Of a DNA stretch of 32,228 nt, positions 1 through 6,296 are shown one piece after another. Numbering within the stretch: position 1 is the first letter of the stretch; every line of letters begins with the position of its first letter. Origin of the DNA: an uncultured Alphaproteobacteria bacterium (GTDB lineage: Bacteria; Pseudomonadota; Alphaproteobacteria; HIMB59; GCA-002718135). The DNA lies in the NCBI GenBank assembly GCA_902622475.1, contig CACNPW010000011.1, positions 1 to 32,228 of the forward strand, in the 5' to 3' direction. The translations under genes and the position numbers were made by a program. Below the pieces are notes generated by a model that was not told where the DNA came from, did not search any database, and was given only the letters and a program-made list of their open reading frames with translations.

Positions 1-64
1 AAAATAAAATATATGAAGAGACAAACTACAATCAAAAAATTAATTGAAAAATTAAATATTGATA

Positions 65-979
65 TCATATTATTACCAATGAAAATAAATCATTAGGTCT
101 TAAAACTAGATCTGTAAAAATTTTACCACAGACACCCAGTACTAATATAGCCAAAATACCTCTCAAATATTCTGCTTTTAATTTAGATCCAAAAATTACA
201 CCAATTTGTGCACCAATTACTCCTCCAAATATCATTAGTGCAGACAGCACAATATCTACATTATAATTTATGTAGGATTGAAAAAATGTTGCATTAGCAG
301 TAACAAAAATGATTTGAAATAAAGATGTCCCCACTACTATACTTGTCGGCATTCCAAGTATATATACCATTGCAGGTATCATTATAAATCCTCCTCCAAC
401 TCCCATCATTGCCGACATTACTCCAACTGCAAACCCTATTAGTACAGGTGGTATCGCACTTATATAAAGTTTAGATCTATGAAAGCGAACTTTGAATGGA
501 AGTCCGTGAAACCAAGAATGTTGATGTAGTTTTGCTCTTTTAGTTTTTTTTGCTCTATAATGTTTTATTGTGGTTCTAGCGCTTTCAAAAGCCATACTAA
601 AACCAATAAAACCTAAAAAGAAAAGAAATAATAACTGAATAACTAAATCAATTTGCCCAAAGTTTTTTAGATAACTGAAAATATTTACGCCAACTGTGGA
701 CCCAATTAAACCTCCTATTAAAAGGAATATACCCATCTTTATATCAACATTTCTTTTTCTCCAGTGAGCAATAAAACCTGAAACTGAAGTTGCTAAAACG
801 TGCGGAGCTTCAGAGCCAACCGCTACAACTGGAGGTATGCCTAAAAAAATTAATAGTGGTGTCATTAAAAATCCACCACCAACACCAAAAATTCCTGAAA
901 GTATTCCTATACTCATACCAATAAAGATAATGAGAAAAATATTGACATTCATTTCAGCTATTGGAAGGTAAATTGACAT
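65..979 (-). CDS. TauE/SafE-family (DUF81) membrane transporter
   Basis: A 304-residue hydrophobic protein with an internal duplication typical of TauE/SafE permeases. GVGGGF occurs at residues 32-37 and again at 193-198, each starting a block of membrane helices, with a basic hydrophilic loop at about 134-170 between the halves. I estimate about eight helices. Family members are proposed to export sulfite, sulfoacetate or other small organosulfur anions across the inner membrane; the substrate here cannot be read from sequence. It is the last of four minus-strand genes (fdhD, mobA, yeiH, this one), 63 bp after yeiH. I see no Shine-Dalgarno before the ATG at 979; a second in-frame Met at residue 10 is an alternative start. 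Family assignment is firm, substrate unknown. Confidence 0.88.
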   Translation of the reverse strand: MSIYLPIAEMNVNIFLIIFIGMSIGILSGIFGVGGGFLMTPLLIFLGIPPVVAVGSEAPHVLATSVSGFIAHWRKRNVDIKMGIFLLIGGLIGSTVGVNIFSYLKNFGQIDLVIQLLFLFFLGFIGFSMAFESARTTIKHYRAKKTKRAKLHQHSWFHGLPFKVRFHRSKLYISAIPPVLIGFAVGVMSAMMGVGGGFIMIPAMVYILGMPTSIVVGTSLFQIIFVTANATFFQSYINYNVDIVLSALMIFGGVIGAQIGVIFGSKLKAEYLRGILAILVLGVCGKIFTDLVLRPNDLFSLVII

Positions 980-990
980 GTTTTTTTATA

Positions 991-1054
991 AATTTTATAT
1001 AATTATTACTTAATAAGTACAAATTATATTTATTTAGGAAAATTATATAAAATT
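991..1054. repeat. 14-bp exact inverted repeat between yeiH and the TauE-like gene
   Basis: Arms at 991-1004 and 1041-1054 are exact reverse complements (AATTTTATATAATT and AATTATATAAAATT). They enclose 36 bp that contain a further palindrome, TACTTA-A-TAAGTA, at 1007-1019. The yeiH stop codon lies in one arm. In the transcript this could fold as an intercistronic hairpin. Every arm base is A or T, so chance is a real possibility in this genome. Confidence 0.45.
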
Positions 1055-2137
1055 ATTTAGTACTATGATTCCGATATAACTAACAATTCCTACACAACAA
1101 GCTGCAGAAAAACCAACATAAAATGGTCTTATACCTAAGCTTTTTAAAGAAACTAAATTTGTACTTATGCCAACAGCTGCCATTGCTATTGCTAAAGAAT
1201 ACTCAGCGATAGATTTAATAATATTGATGATTAATTGCCAGTTATTATTCGTTAATATTTCAAAAGCTAAATTACTATTTTGAATTCCATAATCTCCAAT
1301 TGATCTTATAAGACCCAGAAGAATAAAACCAATTATGAAAATTGGAAACATAGATATTATTGATGGTTTGCTATTATTTTCAACAATATTATTTCTTAGA
1401 TACATATAGCTTATTGCAGGAATGACGATTATCATACTGACATTTCTTACTAATTTTGTAATCGTTGCTATATCCATAGTTTTTGGTGAATTGAATTGCT
1501 CCGCATATATCAATCCAGCACCAGCAACTTGAGCAGTTTCATGTATTGAAGTTCCAAGAAATAATCCTGATGATAACTCATCTCCACTAAAAAGATAATA
1601 GGCCATAAATGGATAGAGGAACATTGCAATTATTCCAAATATTGTAATATTAGCTATGGCATAAGCAACTTCCTCTTTATCAGCATTAATTGCAGGACTA
1701 GTTGCTACAATTGCGGATGCTCCACAAATACTTGTTCCAACTGCAATTAATGATCCCATTTTTGAAGAAACATTTAATAACTTGCATAAATAATTTACAA
1801 CTAAGATTGATATAATAATACAAGCAACAATTAGAGGTATTCCAACTATTCCAACTTTAAAAATATCTAAAAGTCCAAGTCTAATACCAAGACATATTAT
1901 TCCTAATCTTAGAATAAATTTTAAAGAAAATTTAATTCCTTCTAATAAAAAATTATTAATATGAAATATATTTCCTATCAAAAGACCAAATATTATTGAT
2001 AGCATTATTGGTGATATTGGACTTTTTTTTAAATTTAAAATTTCTTTTCCAATAAAATCACTTAAGTATATGCCTGAATAAGCAATTACAAAACAAAAGA
2101 TAATTCCTGGGAATATTTTATATATTGAGCTCACCAT
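1043..2137 (-). CDS. yeiH: YeiH-family putative sulfate exporter
   Basis: A 364-residue polytopic membrane protein, about ten helices, matching the YeiH / 'putative sulfate exporter' family (PF03601 type). Family-like signatures are GTSICGASAI at residues 134-143 and GTSIHETAQV at 195-204, two related half-motifs in the membrane core. No member's substrate is well established; sulfate or sulfite export is the usual proposal. It lies 51 bp after mobA and 63 bp before the TauE-like gene on the same strand, so co-transcription is plausible. Two adjacent sulfur-oxyanion-type exporters beside a Moco enzyme locus suggest sulfur or oxyanion handling, but this rests only on position. Confidence 0.85.
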   Translation of the reverse strand: MVSSIYKIFPGIIFCFVIAYSGIYLSDFIGKEILNLKKSPISPIMLSIIFGLLIGNIFHINNFLLEGIKFSLKFILRLGIICLGIRLGLLDIFKVGIVGIPLIVACIIISILVVNYLCKLLNVSSKMGSLIAVGTSICGASAIVATSPAINADKEEVAYAIANITIFGIIAMFLYPFMAYYLFSGDELSSGLFLGTSIHETAQVAGAGLIYAEQFNSPKTMDIATITKLVRNVSMIIVIPAISYMYLRNNIVENNSKPSIISMFPIFIIGFILLGLIRSIGDYGIQNSNLAFEILTNNNWQLIINIIKSIAEYSLAIAMAAVGISTNLVSLKSLGIRPFYVGFSAACCVGIVSYIGIIVLNNFI

Positions 2138-2188
2138 TTAAAATATTCTTTATACAAAAAAAAAATTTTTTACATATTTATATTAAAC

Positions 2189-2791
2189 TTAGATATTTTT
2201 TGCAGTATTCCATTCTTCTTGAGTATTAACATTGAAAAAATTCTTTTCTTGGCTTTTATCGAATTCAACAAATTTATATTTGTGTTTTTTAACCCAAAAC
2301 ATAATTTTACTATTTTTTAATTTTAATTCATTTTCTAAACTAGTTATTAACGATATATGCCACATTGCTATTACAGGATGATGTCTACTATTTGATCTTG
2401 CAATCAATATTTTTATATTTTCATCATATGCCTCTAAAAACTTATCTAAAAGATTATCAGGTAAAAATGGGGTATCACTTGGAACAGTAAAAACCCATTC
2501 TTTATTTGTGTAATTTTCTTTAGCCCACAACATAGATGTGTGTATCCCTGCTAAAGGCCCCATAAAACCTTTGAATCTATCTTCAATTATTGGGTAATTA
2601 ATTTTCTTAAAATTTTTTAAGTCATTAGCATTTATTATTATTTCATTATTATATTTTTTAAGTTTGTTTATTATTTTGTCTAAGATTGTAATTCCATTTA
2701 TTTTAGCGAAAGTTTTAAATCCACCTCCAAATCTTTTTGACTGACCTCCAGCAAGTATAGCAAACAAAATTTTTTTCTTATTTAGGATCAA
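2189..2791 (-). CDS. mobA: Molybdenum cofactor guanylyltransferase MobA
   Basis: MobA transfers GMP from GTP to Mo/W-molybdopterin, making the guanine dinucleotide cofactor used by formate dehydrogenases of the DMSO-reductase family. The nucleotide-binding signature LAGGQSKRFGGGFKT is at residues 13-27, near the N-terminus as expected, followed by a VPSDTPF element typical of the family around residue 104. Length 200 is normal. The start is a TTG at 2791: no ATG lies upstream before an in-frame stop, and GGGGA (minus strand, 2804-2800) sits 8 bases ahead of it. It overlaps the 3' end of fdhD by 14 bp, indicating one transcript and probably coupled translation. Confidence 0.93.
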   Translation of the reverse strand: MILNKKKILFAILAGGQSKRFGGGFKTFAKINGITILDKIINKLKKYNNEIIINANDLKNFKKINYPIIEDRFKGFMGPLAGIHTSMLWAKENYTNKEWVFTVPSDTPFLPDNLLDKFLEAYDENIKILIARSNSRHHPVIAMWHISLITSLENELKLKNSKIMFWVKKHKYKFVEFDKSQEKNFFNVNTQEEWNTAKNI

Positions 2792-3596
2792 TTCTATGTT
2801 CCCCAGAAAGTGCTAAATATTTTTTTCCTTTTGCCCGTCCAATAAGTGTTAAATTTGAGCCTCTCGCCAGCTCTACACCCCATGCTGTGAAGCCTGATCT
2901 AGAAATTAATATTGGAATACCCATTTTTATAGTTTTAATAACCATTTCACTAGTAAGTCTTCCTGTGGTGTAAAAAATTTTATTTGAAGAGCCAATTTTT
3001 TTTAAAAACATAAAACCAGCAATTTTATCTACAGCATTATGTCTCCCTACATCTTCCATATAAATCAATGGTTTATTATTATGAATAATTGCACAACCAT
3101 GTATCGCTCCTGTTTCTAAATATAAGCTTGGTGTTAATGTAATTTTTTTTGAAATTTCATAAATCCATTTATGTTTAATTTTCTTTTTGGATTTTAATTT
3201 TGATTTTTTTATTTCCGCATAGATATCTCCAAATACAGTACCTATCGCACAACCACTAGTTGTTATCTTCTTTCTTAATTTATTTTCATAATTTGTTTTA
3301 CGTTTTGTTCGTACAACAACCACACCTAAATCTTTATCAATTTCAACTTTTGAAATTATGTCATTTTTCCTAAGCATATTTTGATTTAATAAATACCCAA
3401 CTGCAAGATATTTTGGATGATCATTTATAGACATTAGTGTTACTATCTCTTGATTATTAAGAAAAATTGTAAGAGCTCTTTCATTAATAACTTTAGAAAT
3501 TATTTTATTCCCATTCTCATCAAAACCATTTAATTTTGTAATTAAGGATTTATTATTAATATCAGGTGAGACTAAATATTTCTCTTTTTTTGCCAT
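2778..3596 (-). CDS. fdhD: Formate dehydrogenase accessory sulfurtransferase FdhD
   Basis: FdhD carries sulfur from the cysteine desulfurase to the Mo/W of formate dehydrogenase and binds the dinucleotide cofactor. Recognised by EDVGRHNAVDKI at residues 181-192, the following YTTGRLTSEM stretch, and ISRSGFTAWGVELA near the C-terminus. Length 272 is usual. The swapped-sulfur loop normally reads CxxC (Cys121 and Cys124 in E. coli); here it reads TTSGCAIG, with Cys116 present and Gly at the second position. The only other cysteine near a conserved block is Cys168. First gene of the minus-strand group; its ATG is only 26 bp from the divergent tupB start. Confidence 0.94.
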   Translation of the reverse strand: MAKKEKYLVSPDINNKSLITKLNGFDENGNKIISKVINERALTIFLNNQEIVTLMSINDHPKYLAVGYLLNQNMLRKNDIISKVEIDKDLGVVVVRTKRKTNYENKLRKKITTSGCAIGTVFGDIYAEIKKSKLKSKKKIKHKWIYEISKKITLTPSLYLETGAIHGCAIIHNNKPLIYMEDVGRHNAVDKIAGFMFLKKIGSSNKIFYTTGRLTSEMVIKTIKMGIPILISRSGFTAWGVELARGSNLTLIGRAKGKKYLALSGEHRIDPK

Positions 3597-3622
3597 ATGT
3601 TGTAATTAAACTAATAATTTAA
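3597..3622. promoter_or_regulatory. 26-bp divergent start region between fdhD and tupB
   Basis: Only 26 bp, all but three of them A or T, separate the two divergent start codons. A TAATAAT box at 3612-3618 could be a plus-strand -10 element, which would put transcription start about at the tupB ATG (3623). No Shine-Dalgarno precedes tupB. Either tupB is read from a leaderless or near-leaderless mRNA, or its promoter lies within fdhD. Confidence 0.35.
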
Positions 3623-4315
3623 ATGAACATATTAGAAATTTTCACAAATTCCATACTATTAATTATTACTTTAAATAATGAACTATGGGACATTATACTT
3701 TTATCATTATTTGTAAGTTTTACTGCCCTAATTATTGCATCATTATTAGGATTTATAGTAGGGTATTATTTTGCAATTTATAATTTTTATTTCAAAAAAA
3801 TTATTTTAATAATCATAAACTCATTGATGGGAATTCCTCCAGTTGTAGTTGGTTTAATTGTTTATTTTATATTTGCATCAGGTGGACCTTTGGGTGTCTT
3901 ACAGCTTCTATATACACCTTCTGCGATGATTGTTGCTCAAACTATAATAATTTTTCCAATAATTACTTCATTATCTCATGAGATATTTTCTAAAAATTGG
4001 TTTGAATTTAAAGATCAGATAAGATCCTTAAATATTCCTTTTTGGGGATCTGTAAAACTTTTATTTAATCATAGTTATTTTTTATTAATAACAACATTAT
4101 TATCTGCTTTTGGAAGAGCAATTTCAGAAGTTGGTGCAGTTATGATTGTTGGTGGTAATATTGATCATTATACACGAGTAATGACCACTGCTATATCTTT
4201 AGAAACTAGAATGGGAAATTTAGAATACGCTATGGCATTAGGTTTAGTTTTAATATCAATAACAATAATTATTTACTCTCTTGTATATTTATTAAATAAT
4301 AGATCTATTAAATGA
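3623..4315 (+). CDS. tupB: TupB-type tungstate (molybdate) ABC transporter permease
   Basis: A 230-residue inner-membrane permease of the tungstate/molybdate ABC family, with five to six helices. The cytoplasmic EAA-type loop that contacts the ATPase is FGRAISEVGAVMIVGG at 163-178, and GIPPVVVGLIVYF at 70-82 is also TupB-like. Resemblance to TupB is closer than to ModB, so tungstate is the best guess, though molybdate cannot be excluded. Neither a substrate-binding protein (TupA) nor an ATPase (TupC) is encoded nearby; both neighbours are complete Moco genes, so partners must lie elsewhere. Its stop overlaps the mobB start (ATGA), tying metal import to cofactor synthesis. Confidence 0.87.
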   Translation: MNILEIFTNSILLIITLNNELWDIILLSLFVSFTALIIASLLGFIVGYYFAIYNFYFKKIILIIINSLMGIPPVVVGLIVYFIFASGGPLGVLQLLYTPSAMIVAQTIIIFPIITSLSHEIFSKNWFEFKDQIRSLNIPFWGSVKLLFNHSYFLLITTLLSAFGRAISEVGAVMIVGGNIDHYTRVMTTAISLETRMGNLEYAMALGLVLISITIIIYSLVYLLNNRSIK

Positions 4316-4794
4316 AAATAGTAGGAATTGTTGGCTGGAAGGACTCAGGGAAAACTACTATTGCAACTAAAATTATAAATAAACTTAGCTCTAAAAATTT
4401 TCGTGTTGCTTCAATTAAACACGCACATCACGAATTTGATATAGATCATGAGAATACAGATAGCTTTAAGCATAGATTAGCGGGATCTTCTCAAGTAATA
4501 GTTAGTTCATCGAAGCGATGGGTTAAAATATCAGAGCTAAACAATTCAAAAGAAAAAACATTAGATGAATTAATTAATCAACTTTCAGAAGTTGATATTG
4601 TAATAGTGGAAGGGTTTAAATATGAAAATCACCCAAAAATTGAAATAATTAAAAATGATAATGATAATTACTTATTCAGCAAAATTAAAAATATAAAAGC
4701 AATTATTACAAATAATAAACTTGAAACTAACTTGAAAATTTTTAAGAATGACGAAATTGATAATTTAGTTGATTTTATTTTGAGAGAATTTTAA
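4312..4794 (+). CDS. mobB: Molybdopterin-guanine dinucleotide biosynthesis protein MobB
   Basis: A 160-residue GTP-binding accessory protein that helps MobA form the guanine dinucleotide cofactor. The P-loop GWKDSGKTT is at residues 8-16. The family features KHAHHEFDID (about 35-44) and VIVEGFK (about 97-103) follow. Length is typical. It overlaps tupB by 4 bases at its start and moeA by 1 base at its end (TAATG), so the three genes form one translationally coupled operon. Having separate mobA and mobB on opposite strands, both beside formate dehydrogenase, indicates an MGD-type cofactor for this enzyme. Confidence 0.94.
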   Translation: MKIVGIVGWKDSGKTTIATKIINKLSSKNFRVASIKHAHHEFDIDHENTDSFKHRLAGSSQVIVSSSKRWVKISELNNSKEKTLDELINQLSEVDIVIVEGFKYENHPKIEIIKNDNDNYLFSKIKNIKAIITNNKLETNLKIFKNDEIDNLVDFILREF

Positions 4795-6008
4795 TGAATA
4801 AATTACCTCTAACCAAAAAACAAATTGTTAATTTATTTAAAAAACAAAAGGTTGTAATTTTTAATTCTGAAAAAGTTAATTTAGAAAATTCAGAGGATAG
4901 ATTTCTTTACGAAAATATAAAAAGTAAAATTAATTTACCTCCTTTTAATAATTCTGCTGTAGACGGTTATGCTATTTTAAAAGCAGATTTAAATACAAAA
5001 AAAATTTTTTTTTGTAACAGACGAATAGCTGCTGGAGATAACAAAAATATAAAAGTAAAACCTGGTGAAGCAGTAAGAATTTTTACTGGCGCAAAAATGC
5101 CCACAAATTCATCAACTATAGTTATGCAGGAAAATACATACAAGAAAGGAAATAAAATTCATTTAATTAAAATTCCAAAATTTGGAGATAATTATAGATT
5201 AAAGGGTGAAGATATAAAGAAAAACCAAAAAATATTGGAAAAGGGGTCTAGATTAAATCAACAGAATATAAATTTAATTGCTGCTACTGGTATTAGTAAA
5301 ATAAAAGTATTTAAAAAAATTAAAATTGGTTTCTTCACAAGTGGTAATGAATTACGAAAACCAACTAAAAATTTAAAAAATTCTGAAATTAATAATTCAA
5401 ATTATTATAGTTTAAATAATTTACTTGATAAGAATTTTATAGAAAAAAAATATTGTGGGAATCTTAAAGATAATTTTAAATCAATTAAAAATAAAATTTT
5501 TGATACTTCAAAAAAATTCAATGTAATAATAACTGCTGGTGGTGCATCTGTTGGTGATGAAGATCATTTAATTAAAGTTTTATCTGAATTAGGTAAGGTA
5601 TATTTTTGGAGAGCAGCAATAAAACCAGGAAGGCCAATTGCATTTGGAAAAATAAATAAGTGCTACATAATTTGCTTACCAGGTAATCCAGTTTCTGTTC
5701 AATTATTGTATGCAATGTTAGTAAAGCCATTAATAGAAAAACTATCTGGTGGAAATTTTAAGCTCCCATCTTCAAGTAAAATTACAGCAAATTTTTCTAT
5801 GAAGAAAAAAACAAAAAGAATGGAGTGGTTACGCGTAAATAAAGAAACTATAAATAATAAAAATATTGCAAATAAATTTCCTAAACAAGGTTCTGGTATG
5901 ATTAGTTCTATATCCTATTCAGATGGTATAATTGAAATTGATGAAAATGTTTCTCAAGTAAACAAAGGAGATATATTTGATTTTTATAATTATGAAAGTC
6001 TATTTTAA
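4794..6008 (+). CDS. moeA: Molybdopterin molybdenumtransferase MoeA
   Basis: MoeA inserts molybdate (or tungstate) into adenylylated molybdopterin. Seen motifs: NNSAVDGYA at 52-60, where Asp57 matches the catalytic Asp59 region of E. coli; FTGAKMP near 98; TAGGASVGDEDH at 247-258, the MogA-like nucleotide-binding core; KPGRPIAFG and LPGNPVS just after. Length 404 is standard for the four-domain protein. Very Lys/Asn-rich, like its neighbours. Starts inside the mobB stop (TAATG) and ends tail-to-tail with the minus-strand tusA-like gene, their stop codons overlapping over 4 bp. Presence of a dedicated copy next to the permease suggests a W- or Mo-loading role for formate dehydrogenase. Confidence 0.95.
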   Translation: MNKLPLTKKQIVNLFKKQKVVIFNSEKVNLENSEDRFLYENIKSKINLPPFNNSAVDGYAILKADLNTKKIFFCNRRIAAGDNKNIKVKPGEAVRIFTGAKMPTNSSTIVMQENTYKKGNKIHLIKIPKFGDNYRLKGEDIKKNQKILEKGSRLNQQNINLIAATGISKIKVFKKIKIGFFTSGNELRKPTKNLKNSEINNSNYYSLNNLLDKNFIEKKYCGNLKDNFKSIKNKIFDTSKKFNVIITAGGASVGDEDHLIKVLSELGKVYFWRAAIKPGRPIAFGKINKCYIICLPGNPVSVQLLYAMLVKPLIEKLSGGNFKLPSSSKITANFSMKKKTKRMEWLRVNKETINNKNIANKFPKQGSGMISSISYSDGIIEIDENVSQVNKGDIFDFYNYESLF

Positions 6009-6256
6009 TTTTTAATTTTAAATCTATAACGAATTATAATTTTATCTTTTATTTTTTTACAACTTAAATATTCATAGTTAGACTGATCACAATAATGTTC
6101 AAAGTCTGCTTCAGCCAAAGGATCAGTTGCAATAATTTTAATAATTGTATCTTTGTTTAATTCTGAAGCAAGTTTTCTAGCCTTAAGCACTGGTATAGGA
6201 CATTCTGTACCACTAGTATCAAGAACTAATTCTTCATTTTCAACTGAATCTTTCAT
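6005..6256 (-). CDS. TusA-family sulfur carrier protein
   Basis: An 83-residue protein with the TusA/SirA signature: DTSGTECPIPVLKARK at residues 13-28, in which Cys19 of the CPxP motif would carry persulfide sulfur. TusA proteins relay sulfur from cysteine desulfurases to tRNA thiolation, to Moco synthesis and, in some bacteria, to sulfur-oxidation complexes. The placement between moeA and formate dehydrogenase, in a locus with FdhD, suggests sulfur supply for Moco or for FdhD. It could equally be the cell's only TusA with a general role. It is transcribed alone, divergently from fdsB with 40 bp between start codons. Confidence 0.85.
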   Translation of the reverse strand: MKDSVENEELVLDTSGTECPIPVLKARKLASELNKDTIIKIIATDPLAEADFEHYCDQSNYEYLSCKKIKDKIIIRYRFKIKN

Positions 6257-6296
6257 AGTTTTCTTAAACTTAATATATAGTATAATATTAATTGGA
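6257..6296. promoter_or_regulatory. 40-bp divergent promoter region, tusA-like / fdsB
   Basis: A consensus TATAAT at 6281-6286 (plus strand) lies 10 bp before the fdsB ATG at 6297, which predicts transcription start within a few bases of the start codon. No good -35 (TTGACA-like) is visible 16-18 bp upstream; GTTTTC at 6258-6263 is the poor match at 17 bp. On the minus strand, TATACT and TATATT boxes in the same 40 bp could serve the tusA-like gene. The overlap means the two promoters probably compete or share a regulator. Confidence 0.4.

Noticed and set aside
1..96. Plus-strand frame open from the window edge to a TAG at 94-96 (ends LLPMKINH), possibly the tail of a gene starting outside the window.
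   Set aside because: Too short to identify, overlaps the 3' end of the TauE-like gene by 32 bases, and an ATG at 13 would give only a 27-residue peptide.
2156..2171. A10-T6 tract between mobA and yeiH as a terminator.
   Set aside because: No G/C-containing stem; homopolymer tracts are expected in such A/T-rich gaps.
6153..6296. N-terminal extension of fdsB upstream of ATG 6297.
   Set aside because: It is antisense to the tusA-like gene, has no NuoE-like content, and the start at 6297 has a TATAAT just ahead of it.
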